A stretch of 38,152 nt of DNA from an uncultured Eggerthellaceae bacterium (GTDB lineage Bacteria; Actinomycetota; Coriobacteriia; Coriobacteriales; Eggerthellaceae). Made by a program: the position numbers and the translations under genes. This document shows, piece after piece, positions 37,801 to 38,152 of this stretch (positions are counted from its first letter, which is position 1; each line of letters begins with the position of its first letter). The notes beneath the pieces were generated by a model that worked only from the letters and a program-made list of their open reading frames with translations, ran no database searches and had not been told where the DNA came from. The stretch spans positions 1 to 38,152 of the forward strand of contig CANOBU010000011.1 in assembly GCA_947564425.1 (NCBI GenBank), written 5' to 3'.

Positions 37801-38078
37801 ACGGCTACGACGAGGCCTTCGCCGTGGGCTTCAACGACATCGACTTCTGCCTGCGCGCCCAGCAGGCCGGCAAGCTGGTGGCCTTCACCCCCTACGCCCT
37901 GCTGCACCACTACGAGTTCTCGTCGCGCGGCCGCGAGGAGGGCGACCCCGAGAAGATGGAGCGTTGGAAGCGGGAGCAAGCCCTGTTCAAGGAGCGCTGG
38001 CCCGAACCCTTCGAAAACGGCGACCCCTACACCAGCCCCAACCTCATGCGCAACAACACCTACTACCGCCTGCCTTAG
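34809..38078 (+). CDS. Giant three-module family 2 glycosyltransferase, middle module degenerate
   Basis: 1089 residues and the only plus-strand gene. Module 1 (3 to about 220): HISIIVPIYN, CVIDGSTDGS, FVDGDDEL (Asp89/91/92) and base FGED (181-184). An all-beta region (about 305-530) and a linker with RRWLGRHRARPSELKAQRQ near 543 follow. Module 2 (about 570-790) keeps the GT2 outline (VWYCDED) but has FLQPGD (647-652) where the 813-residue protein has FFDHDD, so the metal site is lost. Module 3 (814 to about 1050): HPLVSIIIP, NNDT (905-908), FNDIDFC (1008-1014). The GTG start has AAGGGAG upstream; a longer open frame reaches back through rfbA but is not coding. Probably extends the rhamnose-containing polymer. 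Confidence 0.88.
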   Translation: MPHISIIVPIYNIEDCLRACLASIAAQTYDDFEALCVIDGSTDGSFAIARGFEARDPRFKTFVKQNGGLSSARNFGLDAAQGDIVMFVDGDDELAPVACETVARAFEDPKVDGLVFGAQVIPPENSTPWFDETLKPEPRRWRRFSPDLMFAPYATPFVWRNAVRRSALEASGVRFDEDVPFGEDVVFQFQLYPRLGTIAAIAEPLYRYRLQREGSLMDGHRETGRRLAAHRQIVDLVCSDWEDQGLIERYGRQLFRWSIPYLTRDIGELPPDRLLEAMQAAEALWLRYFGRCILEPAKLRCLCLCRGEGKVYGLYRISSAAPFARLQCEAQIDGRPLPVNAYPLHPDEVPSCADWVLELPSLPAGRARISCSPGGLPGTAAGFTVDFGRVPLASKLNAVLRPQRCAAIRGFEQPLVYHRYQCRVLQRFEGDGCLLWRTEVRWLGPAAAQPQIRLTGWNGEAIESEPFFCELQEGDEADGRPNALTLSVPTPAPCDGFILQAEAADGRTIAPGFTSVNPAEATALEAATDNLMKNAGDDTAAYRRWLGRHRARPSELKAQRQAAADAPRPTPISLFLWAVDANPLALAETVASLKRQSNPHWTLLIAARENTLGGHDGRIAVTDPGNAPLARWFQNSAAGVLRGLVGFLQPGDRLEPDALFRYAQAAAGTDPASLGVWYCDEDACEGTGFACPVFKSPLNVDALYSWNWVGQLALFSRNLLAKAPVTAATDFASWLYEQTLFAYSAKARFAYLPFLLFHSAKATAPYREEPSPSSDGACRSALERHLDQRGLAAAVQEGPRPGTWRVRYGLPEPHPLVSIIIPSSDRLDLLEPCVRSILEKSTYDAYEVLVVENNSTDVDTFVFYDVIAEEDPRVRVIHWPYEFNYAKIVNFGARHAKGDYLLLLNNDTAVIEPSFIEEMLGPLQRDEVGVVGAKLLFRDGLVQHAGASVGVWDAVVHVNQFFTRERPGYLAKATLPGQFTAVTGACQMVRADFFQQLDGYDEAFAVGFNDIDFCLRAQQAGKLVAFTPYALLHHYEFSSRGREEGDPEKMERWKREQALFKERWPEPFENGDPYTSPNLMRNNTYYRLP

Positions 38079-38152
38079 CATTTCTCCAACAATGCAACCC
38101 CGTTCGGGCAGGGCGTCCGCAAAGCGAGTTCCGAAGCCGAAGGCGAGGATTG
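38079..38152. other. Right-edge non-coding tail
   Basis: 74 bases after the last stop. No gene is recognisable. The last 35 bases carry AAGCGAG and GGCGAGG elements reminiscent of the AGCGAAGCGAG units in the 20137-20250 hairpins, so this may be the edge of a similar extragenic repeat. A minus-strand frame is open to the window edge for about 25 codons and then stops; it is too short to call. Confidence 0.3.

Overview
The window looks like a chromosomal piece of a high-GC Gram-positive actinobacterium, most likely class Coriobacteriia (Eggerthellaceae or a relative). Grounds: very GC-rich DNA, an RF2 and GlnR-like regulator of actinobacterial type, a NadD-YqeK fusion, the rplU-rpmA-obg-proB-proA-nadD-rsfS order, and a large ATPase/SARP-type regulator. 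The genus is not settled. All but the last gene lie on the minus strand, so transcription runs right to left.

Layout from the left edge: (1) a truncated ribbon-helix-helix antitoxin gene with a promoter and palindrome. (2) A lower-GC four-gene module at 208-3831: response regulator, ABC ATPase, ABC-2 permease and a histidine kinase with almost no sensor region. It resembles peptide-antibiotic sensing and resistance systems. (3) secA-prfB, then a large stand-alone ATPase/SARP regulator (8002-10581) with its own AT-rich promoter region. (4) A housekeeping operon read rplU, rpmA, obg, proB, proA, nadD-yqeK, rsfS (17211 down to 10723), driven by a good sigma70-type promoter. (5) polA. (6) A long co-oriented cell-surface polysaccharide operon, 34604 down to 20271: dTDP-rhamnose genes (rfbA, rfbD, rfbB, rfbC), a DUF2142 membrane protein, three glycosyltransferases, a DegT aminotransferase, a lipid-carrier sugar transferase, and at its tail glutamine synthetase plus a GlnR-like orphan regulator. 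A very large hairpin follows. (7) One divergent plus-strand gene, a 1089-residue three-module glycosyltransferase.

The genes of region 6 would make dTDP-L-rhamnose from glucose-1-phosphate, start a glycan on a polyprenyl carrier, and extend it with rhamnosyl and other transferases. The divergent giant transferase probably acts on the same polymer. glnA and the GlnR-like gene are placed so that they could be read through from the polysaccharide operon.

The most unusual signal is about translation termination. Of 28 complete genes, I read 15 stops as TAG, 8 as TGA and 5 as TAA, whereas GC-rich bacteria normally favour TGA and keep TAG rare. In the same window the RF2 gene has Ser-Pro-Thr where RF2 normally has the stop-codon-reading Ser-Pro-Phe. 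By the tripeptide-anticodon model this change would relax discrimination at the third stop base and could let RF2 read UAG. A second notable pattern is that the two multi-domain glycosyltransferases have lost opposite catalytic modules.
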